A stretch of 64,000 bases of DNA, from positions 769,048,720 to 769,112,719 of the forward strand of contig CM062813.1 of NCBI GenBank assembly GCA_031772625.1, given 5' to 3'. The position numbers were made by a program, and so were the translations under genes. Positions 45,889 through 59,900 of the stretch are shown one piece after another; within the stretch, counting starts at the first letter, position 1, and every line of letters begins with the position of its first letter. Source of the DNA: Pinus tabuliformis (Eukaryota > Streptophyta > Pinopsida > Pinales > Pinaceae). The notes below the pieces were generated by a model. The model had not been told where the DNA came from. It ran no database searches and saw only the letters and a list, made by a program, of their open reading frames with translations.

Positions 45889-46825
45889 TGTTGGGAATTT
45901 TTGATAATTCCAAACAAAACTAAACTAAACAGAACAATACTCTGTTTTAACAAAGCCGAAATAAAAATCGTTTGCGGAATACGGTGTTTCAACAACACTC
46001 TGTTTTGACGTCTCGTAACAAAAAAAATATTTTTTGATAATAAAGTTTCAACAACACACAACAAAAGGGACTTTGTATTCATTAACAATACTTCCTCTAA
46101 CAGAGGTATTACTACAAGGTTGCTTTAAAGACAGTTCAAAAACTTAAAAAAACTTCACGCTGTAAAGAAAAATTACATTACTGTGTCTGCACTACTGTAC
46201 ATTACAGAAAGCAAAATACTTTGTCTCCTCTGAAAATCAACACACTGTTTTTGCACTGCTGTGTCTGCACTCTTGTGCATCTACAAAACACTCTGTTTCT
46301 GCTCAAAATTAACGCTGTGTGTAAATTTTTCATTCCTTCATACGTGTTGTTGCGTATTACAAAAGCTTCTGCACTGTTGTGCATTACAAAGAAAACTCTC
46401 TATTAATCTTTTCTACACCGCTGTGTCTGTGTTTTATAGTGCATTACATTTTCTGCCTTTTACAGTGCGGGAAGTGGTCATAACTTATCCATCAACTGCC
46501 TTAACTCGCTGATGAAGTCTCTACTACAATCTGCTGCTCATGATGAACAAATCTGATCTTTTGTTGTATTTCTTGAGTCGGTGGTGTTGAAACCCATGGC
46601 TGATAAATGCTGCGATGGCTCGAGGCTGGTTCTTTTCACTTTCGGCCATTCTTCTCTTTAATGCGGTTGTTTAGAAGTAATGGCATAGCGGTGGATCTGA
46701 TCTTCCTCCTTCGGGAACACAAAAACAATTAAAGGGTGAAAAGACAGTAATGGTGGTGGCTTTTTTTAAGTAAAGTAGCTGCTGTTGTTTAACTGTTCAC
46801 TGCAGTTGAAATTATAATTTCAACA
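45889..46825 (-). repeat. 3' LTR of the copia element, with deletions
   Basis: 937 bp. Compared with the other LTR it lacks about 60 bp between two 'gtttcaacaa' words (near 45990) and about 43 bp near 46314, where the other copy has two 'ctg..gtgt' segments. The first deletion is flanked by a direct repeat, as expected for slippage or unequal recombination. Confidence 0.9.
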
Positions 46826-49800
46826 CTCCCCTTTAATTTCAACTGTTGGGTTATCAGTCATACCCAGACGTTTCCTTAAAAACTCAAAACTTTTCTGGTC
46901 CAATGGCTTGGTTAGAATATCCGCAACCTGTTCCTGAGTCCTGCAATGTTGTAAAACAATTTCTCCATTGTTCACCAATTCTCTGATGTAGTGAAACTTT
47001 GTGTCTATGTGTTTCGTTCTCTTGTGGAACATAGAATTCTTGGACAACGCAATAGCTGAGCTATTGTCACAAAAAATAACCATTGTTGTTGCCTGCTCTT
47101 GGCATAGGCTTCTTAACATTCTCCTCATCCAAACCGCTTGACACGTTGTTGCTGTAGCTGCCACATACTCTGCTTCTGCTGTAGACAAAGCCACAATTGG
47201 CTGTTTCTTGGAAGCCCATGAAATGGCTCCTGAACCTATGTGAAAAACGTAACCATATGTGCTTTTCCGGTCATCTACACTTCCAGCCCAATCAATATCT
47301 GTGTATCCAACTAAATCTGAACATTCTGAAACAGTATAAAAAATGCCATATCTTTTTGTACCTTTAACATACCTCAGAATTCTCTTTGTTGCCTGCCAAT
47401 GTGTTTCTTTTGGCCTCTCCATGAATCTAGAAATTAAACTAACAGCATGCATTATGTTCGGCCTAGTTGCAGTTAAATACATAAGGCTGCAAACTATGCT
47501 CTTGTACACGCTAGGGTCAAAATCCTTGCTGCTATTCTCTTTGCTGAGTTTTAATCCCATCACTGTGGGAGTGATTGTTGCCTTGCTTTCCTACATGTTA
47601 AATCTGCCCAACACTTCATTTACATATTTTTCCTGCGAAATAAAAATTCCATTTTTATTTTGATCCACTTCTATTCCTAAGAAGTATCTCAGCAAACCCA
47701 TGTCAGTCATCTCAAATTCTTCTTTCATGACTGATTTGAAATTTTCAATGAGGTAGTTATCATTACCTGTAAAAATCACATCATCAACATATAACATAAC
47801 AATTAAAATTTTACCGTCCTTTTATTTCATGTAAACGGTGGGTTCTCCCTCACACTTCTCAAATCCGTTCTCCAATAGATAGGAATCTATCCTATTGTAC
47901 CACACTCTTGGCGCTTGCTTCAGCCCATAAAGAGCTTTCTTCAATCTGCAAACTTTGTGCTCTTGGCCTTTCTTCTCATAGCCTAGAGGTTGTTCAACAT
48001 AAACCTCTTCCATTAACACTCCATTCAAGAATGCTGACTTCATGCCATTTGGTAAACCTTCCATTTGTTTTGTGCTGCTATGGACAGCACTGCTCTCACG
48101 GTTTCCATTCTTGCAACCGATGTGAAAGTCTCCTCATAATCTCTCCCATACAGCTGCCTGTATCCCTTGACAACAAGTCTTGCCTTGTTCCTTTCTATCT
48201 TGCCTTCAGCATTACTCTTGGTCTTGTAGACCCATTTAACTCCAATGACTTCTTTACCTTTTGGTAGCTCAACTAAATCCCATGTCTTGTTTCTTTCTAT
48301 GGCATTCATCTCCTCATCCATAGCTTCTATCCATTTCTTATCTTTAATTGCATCTTCGAAATGAACAGGGTCATCAACATGACAATACAAAGCAAACAAA
48401 GAATTCATTCCTTCATCATAAATGTCACTTAAATTTCTGAATTTCTTACCTCTTTCATTTGGTGTGCAAGTGCTTGAAGAAGCACTTGAATTTCCTCCTT
48501 GTGGTGTGCTTGGAGAAGCACTTTCATTTCTCCTCAAGGGTGTCCCTTGTTGTCCTTGTGTTGGCGCTGTTGTTTGGGGTGTTTCAGCCATCTCCTCATC
48601 ATCTTCATCATGAGACAAATAGTTTTTAACATTAACTGTTTTCTCTATGCTTCCATCCCAAGCTTCCTCCTCAATGAACTGAACATCTCTGCTCACAAAA
48701 AAATTCTTGGTAGATGGGATATACAACCTGTAAGCTTTGGATTCCTCACTATATCCAATGAAAATACATTTCTCCCCTTTGCTGTCCAATTTCTTCCTTA
48801 GCTGATCTGGAATGTGTGCATAAGCCACACAACCAAAAACTTTCATGTGAGTGACTCCTTGCTTTCTCCCACTCCATGCTTCTTCTGGCACTTTGTTCAT
48901 CACTACTTTTGTAGGACACCTATTCAAAATATATACTGCACAGTGTACAGCTTCAGCCCAATAATCATTTGGCAAATGCTTTGCCTTCAACATGCTCCTC
49001 GCCATATCCATGATGGTCCTATTCTTCCTTTCAGCAACTCCATTTTGCTGCGGGGTGTACCTTACTGTGAATTGCTTATGAATTCCATTTTCTCTACAAA
49101 AACGTAAAAATTATTTAGAGATATACTCACCTCCTCTGTCAGTTCTCAAAACCTTGATACGCAACCCACTTTGATTTTCTACAAGTGCTTTGAAATTTTG
49201 AAAATTTTCAAACACTTCACTTTTGTTCTTCAGGAAATAAACCCAAGTCTTTCTGGTAAAGTCATCAATAAATGTTAGAAAATATTGGTTTCCTGCTAAT
49301 GATGGGGTTTGCATCGGTCCACATAAATCTGAGTGAACAATCTCTAAGGGTGCTTTTGCCCTTATGCTTTTCCATGATGGAAAGCTTTCTCTGTGTTGTT
49401 TCCCCAAGATACAACCTTCACAAAGGCTGTCCGGTTTCTCTATCAATGGTAATCCTCTTACCATTCCTTTTTTACTAAACAAATTAAGACCTCCAAAGTT
49501 GAGATGTCCAAATCTCAAATGTGACAACCAATTTTCATCATTTAGTACGCTTTGGAGAGCCTCTTGTGTCACTGCTGCAATTGCTTCTTTATTTTTCAAA
49601 TCTGCCCTTATTCTGAGAGGGAACATCCTGTTCCTTGTCATATTCACTTCAACAATACATGTTTTGCTGGGTTTTCTATCCATGATGGTGCATACATCAT
49701 TCTCAAAGAAAACATTGTAACCCTTTTGAACAAGCTGTCCAATACTCAAGAGGTTACACTTCATTCCGGGAACATAATAGACATCTGCTATGGTTTTCTT

Positions 49801-50990
49801 TTCACCTTTCTTTGTAAATATGTTAACTTCTCCTTTTCCCATAACAGAAATTTTACTATCAGTCCCAAGTGTAACTTGTGACTGCACACTCTGATCTAAA
49901 GCAAAAAACAGGGCTATGTTTCCTCTCATATGGTTGCTGCAACGAGAATCTAGAAACCATATATCTTCACTGTTTGTTTCAGCCATATTACAAACTAACA
50001 ACACATTATCTTGGCTGATATTTCCTCTAATGATATTTGCACTAGATCTATTACTCATATCATGCTGCTTCTTCCTACATTCATTTGCATAATGCCCATA
50101 TTTTTTACAGTAATAACATTGGACATTGGATTTTTCATACCTTTGTCCTTGAGCATGATGTTGTCCACTTTGTTGGCTGCTGCCATGGCCTTGGTTCTGA
50201 TTTGGATTGCTGCCTCTTCCTTGAACGTTTGTTGAACTGTTTCTTCCACCTCTATATTGGCTTCTGCCTCTTCCTCTCTTGTTTCCTCTGCCTTGGCCTC
50301 TTCCTCTTACAAATGACATCTGGGTCATGAAGGCTTGCTCTAGAGATGAGTTTTCATTTCTACTCAACCTCTGCTCATGTGTTACCAGTGATGCATGAAG
50401 TTCATCGACTGCAAAATTTGAGAGATCCTTTGTCTCTTCTATGGTTGTGACAATCACATCAAACTTTGAGGGTAGGCACCTCAATAGTTTTTCCACAATC
50501 CTCCTTTCTTCAAGAGTTTCTCCATGAGACCTTATCTGTGTGACCAGACCAATTTCTTGTGTGAAGAATGAGTCAATATTGTCTGACTCCTTCATGCGCA
50601 GGTTCTCAAAATCTTTCCTCGGCAACTGTATTTTTGTTGTCTTCACTCTCTCCATGCCTTGATATGCTGTCTTGAGAGCTTGCCATGCTTCTTTGGATGT
50701 CTTGGCTGCTGCTATCCTTGGAAACACACCCTCATGCACTTCTTGATATAAAAATACAAGGGATTTTGAATCCTTCTTCTTATTGCTCTTCAATGGCTCT
50801 TTCTCTGCCTGAGTTAATCCATTAAACTCATTTTCATCTGTTGTTCTTCAAATCCATATTCAACAAGTTCCCATAAATCTTGAGAAGCAAACAGGGCTCT
50901 CATGGTTATTGCCTAGTATTCATAGTTTTTCCCATTGAACTGTGGGAGCTGGGTATTAAACATACCCACGTTGGTGCTGGTGCTGGCCAT
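46820..50990 (-). pseudogene. copia polyprotein, several stops and shifts
   Basis: From ATG 50990 (MASTSTNVG). Gag has TAG in place of the Trp of the YW motif and a one-base deletion. The frame 50793-49111 then covers gag, an intact zinc knuckle ([14 protein letters not shown]), protease motif WFLDSRCSNHM (Arg where DSG has Gly) and integrase. TAA at about 49111 interrupts it, and 49011-48040 continues the same frame into RT. A one-base deletion near 48050 (before MKSAFLNG) shifts the frame; TAA at 47822 and TAG at 47591 follow. VDDVIFTGND and the RNase H (DWAGSVDDRKSTYGY, ALSTAEAEYVA) are recognisable to the end at 46820. Non-functional. Confidence 0.88.
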
Positions 50991-51155
50991 TCTTGTAATA
51001 CTTGACTGTGTATTAAAAATCACTTAATTGTCTTCAACAGCTACACAAAAACTAATATGAAAAATACCTTGACAGCGTTTTCACTCTGCTGGATAATTTG
51101 TTGCAGCAAGAAACCTTCCTTCAGCTTCTTTGACGTCTTCAAAGAGCCTGGACAG

Positions 51156-51167
51156 GCTCTGATACCA
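51156..51167 (-). promoter_or_regulatory. primer-binding site (tRNA-iMet type)
   Basis: TGGTATCAGAGC on the minus strand, directly inside the 5' LTR. Confidence 0.9.
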
Positions 51168-52207
51168 TGTTAGGAATTTCTGATAATTCCAAACAAAACT
51201 GAACAAAACAGAACAATACTCTGTTTTAACACAGCGGAAATAAAAATTGTTTGGGGAATATGGTGTTTCAACAATGCAGTTTCGTCAATTGCTGAATGCA
51301 CTGTTTCAGCAACACTGAAACTGGGGTTTCAACAACACTCTGTTTTGACGTCTTGTAACAAAAAAAAATTTTTCTGATAATAAAGTTTCAACAACGCACA
51401 ACAAAAGGGACTTTGTATTCATTAACAATACTTCCTCTAACAGAGGGATTACTACAAGGCTGCTTTAAAGACAGTTCAAAAACTTAAAAAAACTTCACGC
51501 TGTAAAGAAAAATTACATTACTGTGTCTGCACTGCTGTACATTACAGAAAGCAAAATACTCTGTCTCCTCTGAAAATCAACACATTGTTTTTGCACTGCT
51601 GTGTCTGCACTCCTGCGCATCTACAAAACACTCTGTTTCTGCTCAAAATTAACACTGCTGTAACACTCCGTTTCTTTCTTGAAAAATTTTACACTGTTGT
51701 GTGTAAATTTTTTATTCCTTCATACGTGCCGCTGCGTATTACAAAAGCTTGTGCACTGCTGTGCATTACAAAGAAAACTCTCTATCAATCTTTTCTACAC
51801 TGCTGTGTCTGCGTTTTATAGTGCATCACATTTTCTGCTTTTTATAGTGCGGGAAGCGGTCATACCTTATCCATCAACCGCCTTAACTCACTGATGAAGT
51901 CTCTACTACAATCTGCTGCTCATGATGAACAAATCTAATGTTTTGTTGTATTTCTTGAGTCAATGGTGTTGAAACCCATGGCTGATCAATGCTGCGATGG
52001 CTCGAGGCTAGTTATTTTCACTTTCGGCCATTCTGCTCTTTAATCTGGTTGTTTAGAAGTAATGGCATAGCGGTGGATCTGATCTTCCTCCTTCGGGAAC
52101 ACAAAAACAATTAAAGGGTGAAAAGACAGTAATGGCGGTGGCTTTTTTTAAGTAAAGTAGCTGCTGCTGTTTAACTGTTCACTGCAGTTGAAATTATAAT
52201 TTCAACA
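51168..52207 (-). repeat. 5' LTR of the copia element
   Basis: 1040 bp; ends TGTTAGGAATTT and ATAATTTCAACA on the plus strand. Contains repeated 'gtttcaacaac' and 'cactgctgtgtctgc' words, which may explain the deletions in the partner LTR. Confidence 0.93.
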
Positions 52208-52212
52208 GAATT
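52208..52212. repeat. target-site duplication of the 45889 copia element, right copy
   Basis: GAATT, identical to 45884-45888. Confidence 0.9.
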
Positions 52213-52505
52213 GAAGTGTGTCAACATGCATGGTTTGTCCCAATTGATTTCGGGAGTGTTAACATATCCATTATCTTAAATATTATTTTATGTTTAATGC
52301 TAATTAGTAGCTGAAGCGTCAAGTATTATTGAACATACGATTGCTAAAATAGAAACCAGAGTAAACGTTTGCAAAATAGAAACTCAATATTATGTTGACG
52401 CTTTTATAAACATGACCCACTTCCTTATTAATTATTTTTCACGAGCAGTGCCTGACAGTTATAACCTTACACGGTTTTTCTTAATCTGCACAATGACCTA
52501 CAATT

Positions 52506-52561
52506 TGTCTTTTCGCCTTCCTAACACATGTCATGTCTTTTCGCCTTCCTAACACATGTCA
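52506..52561. repeat. perfect 28-bp tandem duplication
   Basis: The 28-mer beginning 'tgtcttttcgccttcc' and ending 'acatgtca' occurs twice without a mismatch (52506-52533, 52534-52561). Confidence 0.95.
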
Positions 52562-52931
52562 TCAATTATTTACTTCTGCAGATACATGCATGCATTTTCC
52601 AGGAGAAATGTCATTCCATACGAATCCATGTTTGTTACATAGATTCGTTCTTTTTAACTCCTCGCATAATCAGCGCAATAAAGCAGGAGCCACGACCGTC
52701 TGATGTTAATTGAAGATGAGAACTTCTTGGGACGTTCACAAATTAATTTGTGATGAATGAAAATAGCAGGGCGTGAGAGTTACTAGATCTAGAATAGACG
52801 ACCAAGCTCCAACTTGAAATTGCCTCTTTTGTTTGCTCACAAGTAGCCACTGCCACATGGTGTATTTCAGATCATTTGTAAACATGTTTATGAATTTCAT
52901 AAATTAAAGGCTAAGTAGACATGTTTTCTAT

Positions 52932-53113
52932 GTTAAACAAATTGTTTTTAATAAAAGCTTCTACCAATATCCACTACGAATATGCTTAGTGCTAATTTCA
53001 TTATCTTTATTGTTTGCAATTAAAGTATATATTAAACAAATTGTTTTTAATAAAATCTTCCGGCAATATCCACGTCGACGTAATGAATGTGCTTGGTGCT
53101 AATTTCATTATCC
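52932..53113. repeat. two-copy tandem repeat, about 100 bp
   Basis: Copies 52932-53008 and 53031-53113 share 'ttaaacaaattgtttttaa', 'caatatccac' and 'gtgctaatttcattatc'. The second has a short insertion with CGTCGACG. Confidence 0.85.
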
Positions 53114-54152
53114 ATTGAGCTTTAACCAATTAAGTTATGATGAATGCCTTCAGCGTTAGATTGGTTGATTTTAAATTTTTTATAAACATCACCATATCAC
53201 CTTATTAATTCTACTCTACAAGAATGTCTTTTAGCCATTATTATAAGTTTTTATCAATTATGAATACAATAAGTTATACTATTAAAATAATAACCCATGT
53301 GCATGTTGTACATTTGGCTAATTTTCTAGTCGGCTAGAATTTCTTGATAGTGATTTGATGCTGGGAAATTAATATTACTCTTCGCATTTGGAATTTTTGC
53401 TTAAATGTTGACATTTCTTGTGGTACATTGAATTTCTGTATCTATGTATCAAGTTTATGGTTTAAGAGGGTTTTTTGGTATTGAATTTTTGTTAGAATAT
53501 TGACATTCTTTTTGGCACGTGAATTTCTGATTTTAGAAATCTAACAACTGCATCTTTCTATTTTGTTTGGTACCTCCAAGATTACCTTGTCTGATAGAGA
53601 TTTGCTTGTCTCTATTTTTAGAGTCTACAAATGACCTGATATAAATTTAGAATATATCATCTTTTCTCTACTTTCATCAATAGCGAATTTGGTATACTGG
53701 TTTACCCCTGCAATTGCTTGCAATATTAACGTGGCCTTAAACTGGAAAATGAAAGAGTGATAACGTGGACTTGTCGATAAAAATGGTATATTGAAAACAT
53801 AAAGCCCTTCAATTACCTATTAACCGGCATTTACTCCATTAAGCGGACCACATAGCCCGTGGGAATTTCTATGGTGCCATTGTTGCTAACCTAATTGCAC
53901 ATTCATATCCCTATGATACAACCGTGATACCTGTGCATTTCTGCTCCTTGATTTATCAACATCTTTGCATTGGTGTAATTTATCATTTCATTTCGCACTT
54001 ATTATGATAGTATATTAAATTTTGTCATTTCAAGTGTTTTGAATGAATTGAGTACTTAAAATTAGTATTATTATCCAAAAACACAATACAATTTATTTGA
54101 CACTAAGAGGGACTTGCTGCTTCGCGAATCACAGCTCTCCTTGTTCCTTTTC

Positions 54153-54212
54153 TAATCAGACTGCGGTGATTCCGATATTGACTGTGTGAAAGTACATGCA
54201 TCACGTAGATGT
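54153..54212 (+). repeat. 60-bp segment shared with 34961-35020
   Basis: Same orientation, 5 differences in 60 bp. See the partner entry. Confidence 0.75.
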
Positions 54213-56943
54213 GATTCACAACTTTCCTCAACTTTCAAAGGAACGTTGAAAGCTCGAGAAGCAAAGGTTGAGCATAATTCAATTGTATATCATGAAAACA
54301 TATTTAAGACTGAAAATACTTCGGAAGGCGATGTGATTTCATCTTCTTGAGAAACACATTTAACCATGGAATTTATACATTCTGATACTAGAGATATTAG
54401 TCCTCGAGATATACCAGAATAAGATGAAGTGGGTGATCACACAGACCTCATAACTTTACCTGAGGGTGAGGCCGAAGGGTAGAGCACAATCACAAACCCT
54501 TCTTCTCATACCACCACTCGATACGATGATATCTTTTAACAACTTCTCGATTCCGAATAGCAAACTCACCGATTCCCGTATATGATGCTCCTATTTATGA
54601 CAACCACATTTTCGCGGCCGTACAAGGCGTGAAGAGCTGATCCATGACGACGACATTTTTGGGGGAGTACAAGGCATGAAGAGCTCATCCACGACAGTCA
54701 CATACGATGACGTTTTAAGCATTTGTGGTCAAGCAAGATGACAAGATTCAAATTCTTTCCACGCGTAAGTTTTTTACTCGACGAAGGAGGACAAAAACGA
54801 GGGATTTTGATTCGCTTCAATGAACAATGTTTGTAGACTAAAAACCTAAAACCTATAGAAATAAAATGAAATAAAATGACGTCCACCCACTATCCCTTAA
54901 TTCATATTCATATTTTCACTTAATTCATATTCATATTTTTTTTTCTAGGTTGATTCCGATATTATGGATCTTGGGTAAGAAATTCTTTGTTTTGTGAAGC
55001 TTTGTCTCCTGGAAAAATTCACTGAGATTGTCCACCTTGAAGCTGTTATGAAATTGATGGCAGGTAACTTCATACGTTGTACACTCTTTGATAAAATATT
55101 GTTATGTTTCTACCACCCTTTTATTGCAAAAAAAGTAAGTTAGTTTTTCCCAATCTTTTTTAGGGACCGCCCATCTACCAGTTTCACATCTTAGATGATG
55201 GGAGGTAGCCCTCAACAATTAAAATTTTAGTTGTTTCTTTGATCCACGAACTCAAATACTTTTTATCTAAGTATTTCCATGTTGCGTTAAATTATTTGAC
55301 ATAATATGCTTTCTTTTTGCCTACCTGTTTTCTCCACATGCAGTCCTAAATTTCTCTAACGCCCACCTTTTTATCTCCTCCTTAACATGAAAGCCATCAT
55401 GTAGATTTATATGCCATTTGTCTAACCACTTTTTATTTTGTTTCACCAAAAACACACTCTCTTTCACCAACCCTTTTGTAAATGAGAAAATAAAAAATAA
55501 AAAATTAAGTAGAAATAGAAAAAGATTTTACTGAAAATAACTATTTTAATAAGCATCGAGACATGTTTCAAACTCAAAATCTTGTGCCCTACAAAGAGGA
55601 AAACAAGAAATGTGGTCTCCCTAGGAATCTGACCCATTTGGTCAACCTATGCACTTTCAAACTTTTGAAAATTTATTCAAATTTTTAATTTTATAATCTA
55701 GAATGGTTACTGTACAACCTGCAATCCGGAATGATTGAAAATTTGTCTACATGGAATGACTTATGTTAGGCCACGTCATCTTAGAATGTACCGTAAGAAA
55801 CAGGGTTATGTAAGTCCCGTTAAGCCACATCATCTCAGACATTACAATAAAGACGTTGTTATGGAATTCAAAGCATGGTTCATACATGTACCATGTATTG
55901 GACTCAGACCATTGGACCAGCACGCAGGTTGTGCCACGTGGTTTCTTGAATTATTTAGGGTTGAATCGACCGTTAGATCGGTAAACATGAACAACGCGGC
56001 GAGGGTAAGGGGGCGCCGAACTAAAATCACAATGTTTAGTCAAAGAAGTGATAATCGCAAATGAAAGACGTGGATTCAAAGCTGGGCGCGTCCAGGGAGA
56101 TTGCTTGCAACCGCAAGCACATCGGATGGGAAGCGGCACTCCTTGTTCACATCCCACAAGCCCAGGAGAACCCCTCCAACAAGTCCACTAGGGAAAAATC
56201 TAGACAACTCGTCAAAGGAAAGGCTCTCCAGTCTGAAATCAGGAAGAGTCTGAAATCAGGAAGAACAAAGAAGTGTGCAACGAAAAAAAAAACCAGCCAT
56301 GTGTCAAATTTATATAGGTGGGAGTAGGGCGAAATTGATTCTGTGGAGTGAACAGTGCCTGCACATTAAGTGAACGTCTTGGGCATAATTATTATTATTA
56401 AATAAATTGTAAAAAGGATTTTTCATAAAAGTATAATGTAACAATAAATTAATAATTAGTATAGTTATATAAATTAAATAGTTAATGGATTTAGATATTT
56501 TCATTATCACATTTATTTTTTTAGTAAGGAAAAAAAAATTGTATTATATTCATAGATAATTTTGATATATACAACATCTGTCAGATAACTAGTGACAGCC
56601 AGTAGGCTCATGTTGTGAGGAATCATGAAATATAAGATCTAAATATACCCAGATTTTGGCATGCACGCTAGTAGGTTGATAGATATCCACATCAGATCAC
56701 CAAAAAATAGATTCCTTCTCTAGATTATACAAAAATATTTAAAGATCTTCTGTAAAAAGAAACTGTGATGGGAATTACTGATAAATATAAAAGAAGGAAA
56801 AGAACAGGATTCATGCTACATAACATATATGAGGAGAAAAAAATAATATGTTATGTACCAGGTAGATAGAAGTCATATTGTACCGAATATCTCCAACTAT
56901 TATGGACACCTTCCATATTTCATTTGGAGAGGAAAGTCCTTCT

Positions 56944-59900
56944 TTAGAGAGAGCATCTGCCTCTTTGTTGAAAGTCCTTTCTATGTGTTGAATTGTACCT
57001 CGAAAGATTGTTATTTTTGATTACATGAATAGATTTAACATGATCTATTATCACCTTGGAGTCACCAAAAATATTCAGTCCTTGGATGTTTAAAAAGTCA
57101 CTTAAGCTCAAGAGTCCTGCCAAGGCCATAGCCTCCGCTTTGCTGTTCGATCCTTTCCCACCGTGCCAAGAGATTTCAATATGCTGGTCCTCGCATGGAA
57201 TAATAAGAACCCCACAAAAGCAGATTCCATTCATTGTTGCCCCGTCAAAATAAGCACGTGGAAAAACTGTAGGTTCCATCGAATTCCCAACATGCTTCCT
57301 GTGATTGAGATGAGTATTAGGGGGACTGTTGATGGAAAGGTGAGATAAGATGGAATCAAGTACAAATGTATAACTTTCCTTTCTATCTTGAAACAGAGCC
57401 CTATTCCTCCATTTCCAAATAGCCCAAATGGAAATTAGTGGAATAGGTCTCCATTCTGTTCTCATCTTACTCCACTATTGAAAAGCATCCTTTATAGATG
57501 GGAAAGAAATCCTATTTAAACCAAAGTGTTCAGCAAGAGACTTCCATATCTTCGTAGCATAGGGACAGACTAGGAAAACGTGATAATCGTTTTCTTCATT
57601 CGCTTTGCGAATAGGATAGATTGCTGGCCCACACCAATTTCTTTTTTGTAAATTATCCCACGTAAGATTATTGTTGTTGAAAACTAGCCAGGCGAATAAA
57701 ATAATCTTGATAGGAAAATTAAATTTCCAAAAAACTATGGAGAAAATGTTTTCAGGGGGGATTGATTTGTCTATCTGAAACTTGTTATAAATATCTTTTA
57801 CATGAATTGAAGACCACCCCTTGAACCCATTCCATATAAGATGATCCTCCTCCAATGATCTAAAAATACCCCTGCTTTTCATATACGAAATGACCTTATC
57901 CCATTGAGAAGTTAGATCATCATAGAGACCCAACATCTCGGCCGACTTCCATGTAGGAATTGAACCCAACCATTTGTCAATGACCTGGTCCCAGTAAAAA
58001 ATCCCTTTTTGCTGTAAGGAGTAAAGCAACTATTGAGAAATAGGCAAATCCATTACATCGCCCGCTAAGGGATCAAGGCCAATAAGGATCTTTTTCCCCG
58101 AATGAAAGTTCCATGCCAAGTTTTTTAGAAAAGAATGCTCAATTTTGTGGAAACTTCTCCATATGGCAGATCCTTGGGGAGGACCAAAAGACCCTTGTCT
58201 AAACCAGAAGATAATATCTCTGTTATCCAAATATTTAGCCTTGATAACTTTGCTCCAGATGTTATTCCCGAATACAACCTTCCATAATGATTTGCAAAGG
58301 AGAGCAATACGAAATAAATTTAAGTCCAAAATACCCCAACCCCCAAAATTTTAGGACGAGACAAGTTTGAAAGCTTTGTCAGATGGAATCTTCTATGATC
58401 CTTGTTTCCTCCCCAAATGAAATTAGCAGTACTCCTATTCAGATTTTGAATAATTTTAACAGGAATGTAGAATAGATGTGCCCAGTAGACCATTAACTGT
58501 ACCAGAACAGTTTGCGTTAATATAAATCTTCCCGCCAATGAGAGACTTTTAAATTCCCAGCCGGCTATCCATTTGATAAATCTTTCATGAATCCATGACC
58601 AATCTGCTGAAGTGTATCCAACCAGTTTAAGATGGAAGCCTAGATATTCCAGGCCCTCATGAAGGGGTTTAGCCTTGATATTGAAGAGGTTGATCAGATA
58701 TGCAGCAATCTCTAAATTAATATCCTTCATATAAAAAGATGATTTGTCCCTGTTTATAAAGAGCCCCATAGCTTTCTGAAACTTCCCTAATAAAGCATGA
58801 AGACAGTCCCATGAGGCATGACACAGTATTGCCGACAGCAGAATGTCGTCAACAAAAAGATTGTGAGAAAAGGAAATATCTCTTCTAATAACCAAAAGAT
58901 TGCAAACCTTATCCCTAACAACTCTCTTAATGTGGATACTGAGAGATTCCATGACTAAAATGAAAAGGAGAGGGGACAGAGAACAACCCTGTCGCAAACC
59001 TCTAGTAGCAGGGAAGAAAGAGGAGGGGATACCATTTACGAGAACAACGTAGTTCACGTCAATGACGCATGCCATAATCCAATTGGAGCAGTGTTTATTT
59101 AGACTAATTTTGGTGAGAATACATCTAAGGAACCCCCAGTCTATGCAATCATAAGCTTTCTTGAGATCAATTTTTAAAATAGAAGCCTCCGACTTTCTAA
59201 TATGCATGGAATGAAGGCATTCCTGAGTTATAGCCACGGCCTCTAAAATGTTCCTATCCTTAAGGAAACCATGTTGTTCTGAAGTAATATGGATGGATAG
59301 CATATTCCGCATCCTTTCTGCAATAAGTTTGGAGATAATCTTGTAAAGGGTATTACAGAGAGAGATGGGCCTGAAGTCCATGAAGGTGAGAGAGGGCTTC
59401 TTTTTAGGAATTAATGCAATATATGCAGAGGATATAGTATGGGTAATAGTGCCCATAATCCTTGACTCCTCTACCATATTCAGAAGATCAGATTTCAAAA
59501 TATCAAAAACATGGATGAAAAAGTCAATAGTCCATCCATCAAGTCCCGGGCTCTTGTCTTTTTGAAATGATTTCATGATTGACAAAAGTTCCTCCTCTGT
59601 TACCTTGGAAAAAGGATGTTCATTCTGCTCCTCATCAAACATAATGGGATAAGGTTCTATGCCCCATAAGATATCATCAATATCACTTCCCCCATTCCTG
59701 TTGTATGTCTTCTGAAAATATTTGACAGCCTCCCTGGATATGTCTGCCTGAGATACCACCGTGGAACTCATCTCATCTTTAATCTCCCATATGGAATTTA
59801 ATTCTCGCCTATTATTTGCGAAACGGTGAAAGAATTTAGTGTTCTTATCCCCCTCTTTAAGCCATGTGGCTCTGCTCTTTAGTCTCCATGAAGCCTCTTC

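Larger units (their letters stand above)
45889..52207 (-). mobile_element. Ty1/copia retrotransposon, full length but mutated
   Basis: Minus-strand element with LTRs at both ends, TSD GAATT, primer site and polypurine tract in the right places. The coding region is closely related to the 27333 polyprotein, yet the LTRs resemble those of the 21141 element, so coding and LTR similarities do not track together. The 3' LTR (left) is about 103 bp shorter than the 5' LTR through two internal deletions. Confidence 0.95.
52213..56514. other. AT-rich intergenic DNA
   Basis: No gene is supported. Holds three repeats listed separately, and a GC-richer patch at 55890-56330 with a CCACGTGG-containing word (about 55932) and open frames of basic composition that match nothing known. 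Confidence 0.4.

Noticed and set aside
55735..56327. Two overlapping basic open frames
   Set aside because: Composition unlike a conserved protein and no start context or motif; likely chance ORFs in a GC-richer patch.
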